From assembly GCA_904501675.1 (NCBI GenBank), contig CAJGCL010000122.1:1-5608 (forward strand): a stretch of DNA of 5,608 nucleotides, read 5' to 3'. Positions within the stretch are counted from its first letter, which is position 1. Each line of letters opens with the position of its first letter. The notes beneath the pieces were generated by a model. The model was not told the DNA's origin. It did no database searches and worked only from the letters and a program-made list of their open reading frames with translations. A program made the position numbers and the translations under genes. This DNA comes from Clostridiaceae bacterium (GTDB taxonomy: Bacteria; Bacillota; Clostridia; Oscillospirales; Acutalibacteraceae). Of this stretch, positions 4,295-5,608 are shown piece after piece.

Positions 4295-5608
4295 ATGGAT
4301 ACAAGATTTGCTATCAGTGAGTATCATGACGCTGCTGCCATTAACAGACAGCTTGACGAACTCATCAAACAGCCAATTTACACAATCAAACCCGACGTTC
4401 TTAAAAAATACGAAGAAGAGTATTATGATAAGAAATGTTCAAAGAGTAAAGAAATAATCGCAGAAGCAAAGCAGGTTATCCCTGGCGGTGTTCAGCATAA
4501 CCTCGCTTTCAACTATCCATTCCCACTTGTTTTCACAAAAGCAGAGGGTATGAAGCTTTACGATATCGACGGTAACGAGTATTTCGACTTCCTTCAGGCA
4601 GGTGGCCCAACAGTTCTCGGCTCAAACCCAAAGGTTGTCAGAGATCAGGTTATCGATCTTCTCAATACTTGCGGTCCTTCAACAGGTCTTTTCCACGAGT
4701 TTGAATATAAGCTTGCAAAGAAAATCGCAGACAGCGTTGAAACTGTAGAAATGTTCCGTATGCAGGGTTCAGGTACAGAGGCTTGTATGACTGCAGTTCG
4801 TGTTGCTCGTCTTGCAACAGGTAAAAAGAACATTATCAAAATGGGTGGCGCATACCACGGCTGGTCAGACCAGTTAGGTTACGGTATCCGCGTTCCCGGT
4901 TCTAAGTTTACACAGGCAAGCGGTGTTCCGCTTTACCTCTTCAAGCATACACAGGAATTCTTCCCAGGCGACCTTGATGACCTTGAGAGAAAGCTCCGCG
5001 CAAACCTTTTCCGTGGCGGTACAGCTGCTGTATTCATTGAGCCAATCGGTCCAGAAAGCGGTACAACTCCTGTTGCTTACGACTTTAACAAGGGCGTTGA
5101 AAGACTTTGCCGTAAATATGGCGCGCTCCTTATCTTCGATGAGGTTGTTACAGGCTTCCGTATTGGTATGGCAGGTGCTCAGGGTTACTACGGCGTTTCT
5201 CCTGACCTTACAATCTTCGGTAAGGTTATCGCTGGTGGCTATCCAGGTGCTGGTGGTGTCGGTGGTAAGAAACAGTATATGAAACATCTTGGTGCTGGTC
5301 TTGACGATTCAGGTATGAAGGTTAAGAAGGCATTCACAGGTGGTACAATGACTGCTAACCCACTTTCATGCTGTGCTGGTTACTTCACTCTTGAAGAAAT
5401 CGACAAGCAGAATGCATGTCAGAAGGCTGGCGAAATGGGTGACAGACTTACTCAGGGTCTTCAGGAACTCGTTACTAAGCATGGTCTTCCATTCGTTGTT
5501 TGGAACGAAGGTTCAGTTTGCCATCTTGAAACAGTTGGTACAATGCACTACTCAATTGACTGGTGCAAACCTTGGAAAATCCCTGGTGTTCTTTCAGCTA
5601 CAAGCGAA
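4295..5608 (+). CDS. Class-III PLP aminotransferase, glutamate-1-semialdehyde aminomutase-like (second paralogue; 3' end outside window)
   Basis: 438 codons are visible, open to the window edge. Residues ~1-55 are a charged, mostly helical-looking extension; the family core begins at VIPGGV (61-66), where E. coli HemL begins near residue 14. Then KLYDIDGNEYFDF, the phosphate turn QGSGTEA (157-163), AYHGW (186-190), LLIFDEVVTGFR with Asp282-Glu283, FGKVIAGG with Schiff-base Lys310, and FTGGT (347-351). All key cofactor residues are present and more canonical than in the leftward paralogue. Relatives move amino groups on carbonyl compounds or within one molecule. The visible part already exceeds standard aminomutase length and the tail (SIDWCKPWKIPG) has not reached a stop. 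It is divergently transcribed from the leftward operon with its own strong promoter, so co-regulation with that operon is plausible but not shown. True heme-pathway HemL is less likely given the extension and context; the substrate is unknown. Confidence 0.93.
   Translation, partial: MDTRFAISEYHDAAAINRQLDELIKQPIYTIKPDVLKKYEEEYYDKKCSKSKEIIAEAKQVIPGGVQHNLAFNYPFPLVFTKAEGMKLYDIDGNEYFDFLQAGGPTVLGSNPKVVRDQVIDLLNTCGPSTGLFHEFEYKLAKKIADSVETVEMFRMQGSGTEACMTAVRVARLATGKKNIIKMGGAYHGWSDQLGYGIRVPGSKFTQASGVPLYLFKHTQEFFPGDLDDLERKLRANLFRGGTAAVFIEPIGPESGTTPVAYDFNKGVERLCRKYGALLIFDEVVTGFRIGMAGAQGYYGVSPDLTIFGKVIAGGYPGAGGVGGKKQYMKHLGAGLDDSGMKVKKAFTGGTMTANPLSCCAGYFTLEEIDKQNACQKAGEMGDRLTQGLQELVTKHGLPFVVWNEGSVCHLETVGTMHYSIDWCKPWKIPGVLSATSE

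Noticed and set aside
4874..5287. Minus-strand open frame of 137 codons antisense to the second aminotransferase
   Set aside because: It is a mirror of a strongly supported coding region and has no ribosome site or family signature.
1941..5608. Heme biosynthesis (HemL) assignment for either aminotransferase
   Set aside because: No other tetrapyrrole gene is present, two dissimilar copies sit beside a transketolase, and the leftward copy has altered cofactor-site segments.
1..5608. tRNA, rRNA, CRISPR array or insertion sequence
   Set aside because: No cloverleaf, regularly spaced repeats, transposase motifs or terminal inverted repeats were seen on either strand.

Overview
The window is a compact bacterial locus with five protein-coding genes on either side of a ~305-bp divergent control region. 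Strong AGGAGG-type ribosome sites, TTGACA/TATAAT-like promoters, a TTG start codon, tight gene spacing and a moderately AT-rich, GCT/GCA/ACA-rich coding style point to a Gram-positive anaerobe of the Clostridia (Oscillospiraceae/Lachnospiraceae-like). This is inferred from composition and signals; no marker gene is present to confirm it.

Leftward operon (minus strand, read from 3989 down to 1): (1) a 255-aa protein that looks like two tandem SCP2-type lipid-binding domains; (2) a 422-aa class-III PLP aminotransferase resembling glutamate-1-semialdehyde aminomutase; (3) a 290-aa N-terminal (thiamine-diphosphate-binding) half of a split transketolase; (4) the C-terminal half of that transketolase, cut by the window edge after 334 codons. 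Gaps are 12, 61 and 2 bases, and each gene has its own Shine-Dalgarno, so one transcript from the promoter at 4061-4033 is likely. Rightward unit (plus strand, from 4295): a second, different class-III aminotransferase with a ~46-residue N-terminal extension, cut by the right edge after 438 codons.

The intergenic region holds one good sigma-A-type promoter in each direction, a perfect 7-bp palindrome at the predicted start of the rightward transcript, and several direct and inverted repeats that look like operator material.

How the genes may work together: a two-subunit thiamine enzyme makes or breaks a hydroxyketone, one or two PLP enzymes aminate or rearrange a carbonyl, and an SCP2-like protein may hold a hydrophobic substrate or product. 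I do not recognise this combination as a named pathway. The transketolase C-half lacks two residues that normally contact phosphorylated, hydroxylated sugar substrates (equivalents of yeast Arg359 and Asp477), while its catalytic residues are kept. That makes a specialised reaction more likely than ordinary pentose-phosphate metabolism. The pathway itself is inference.
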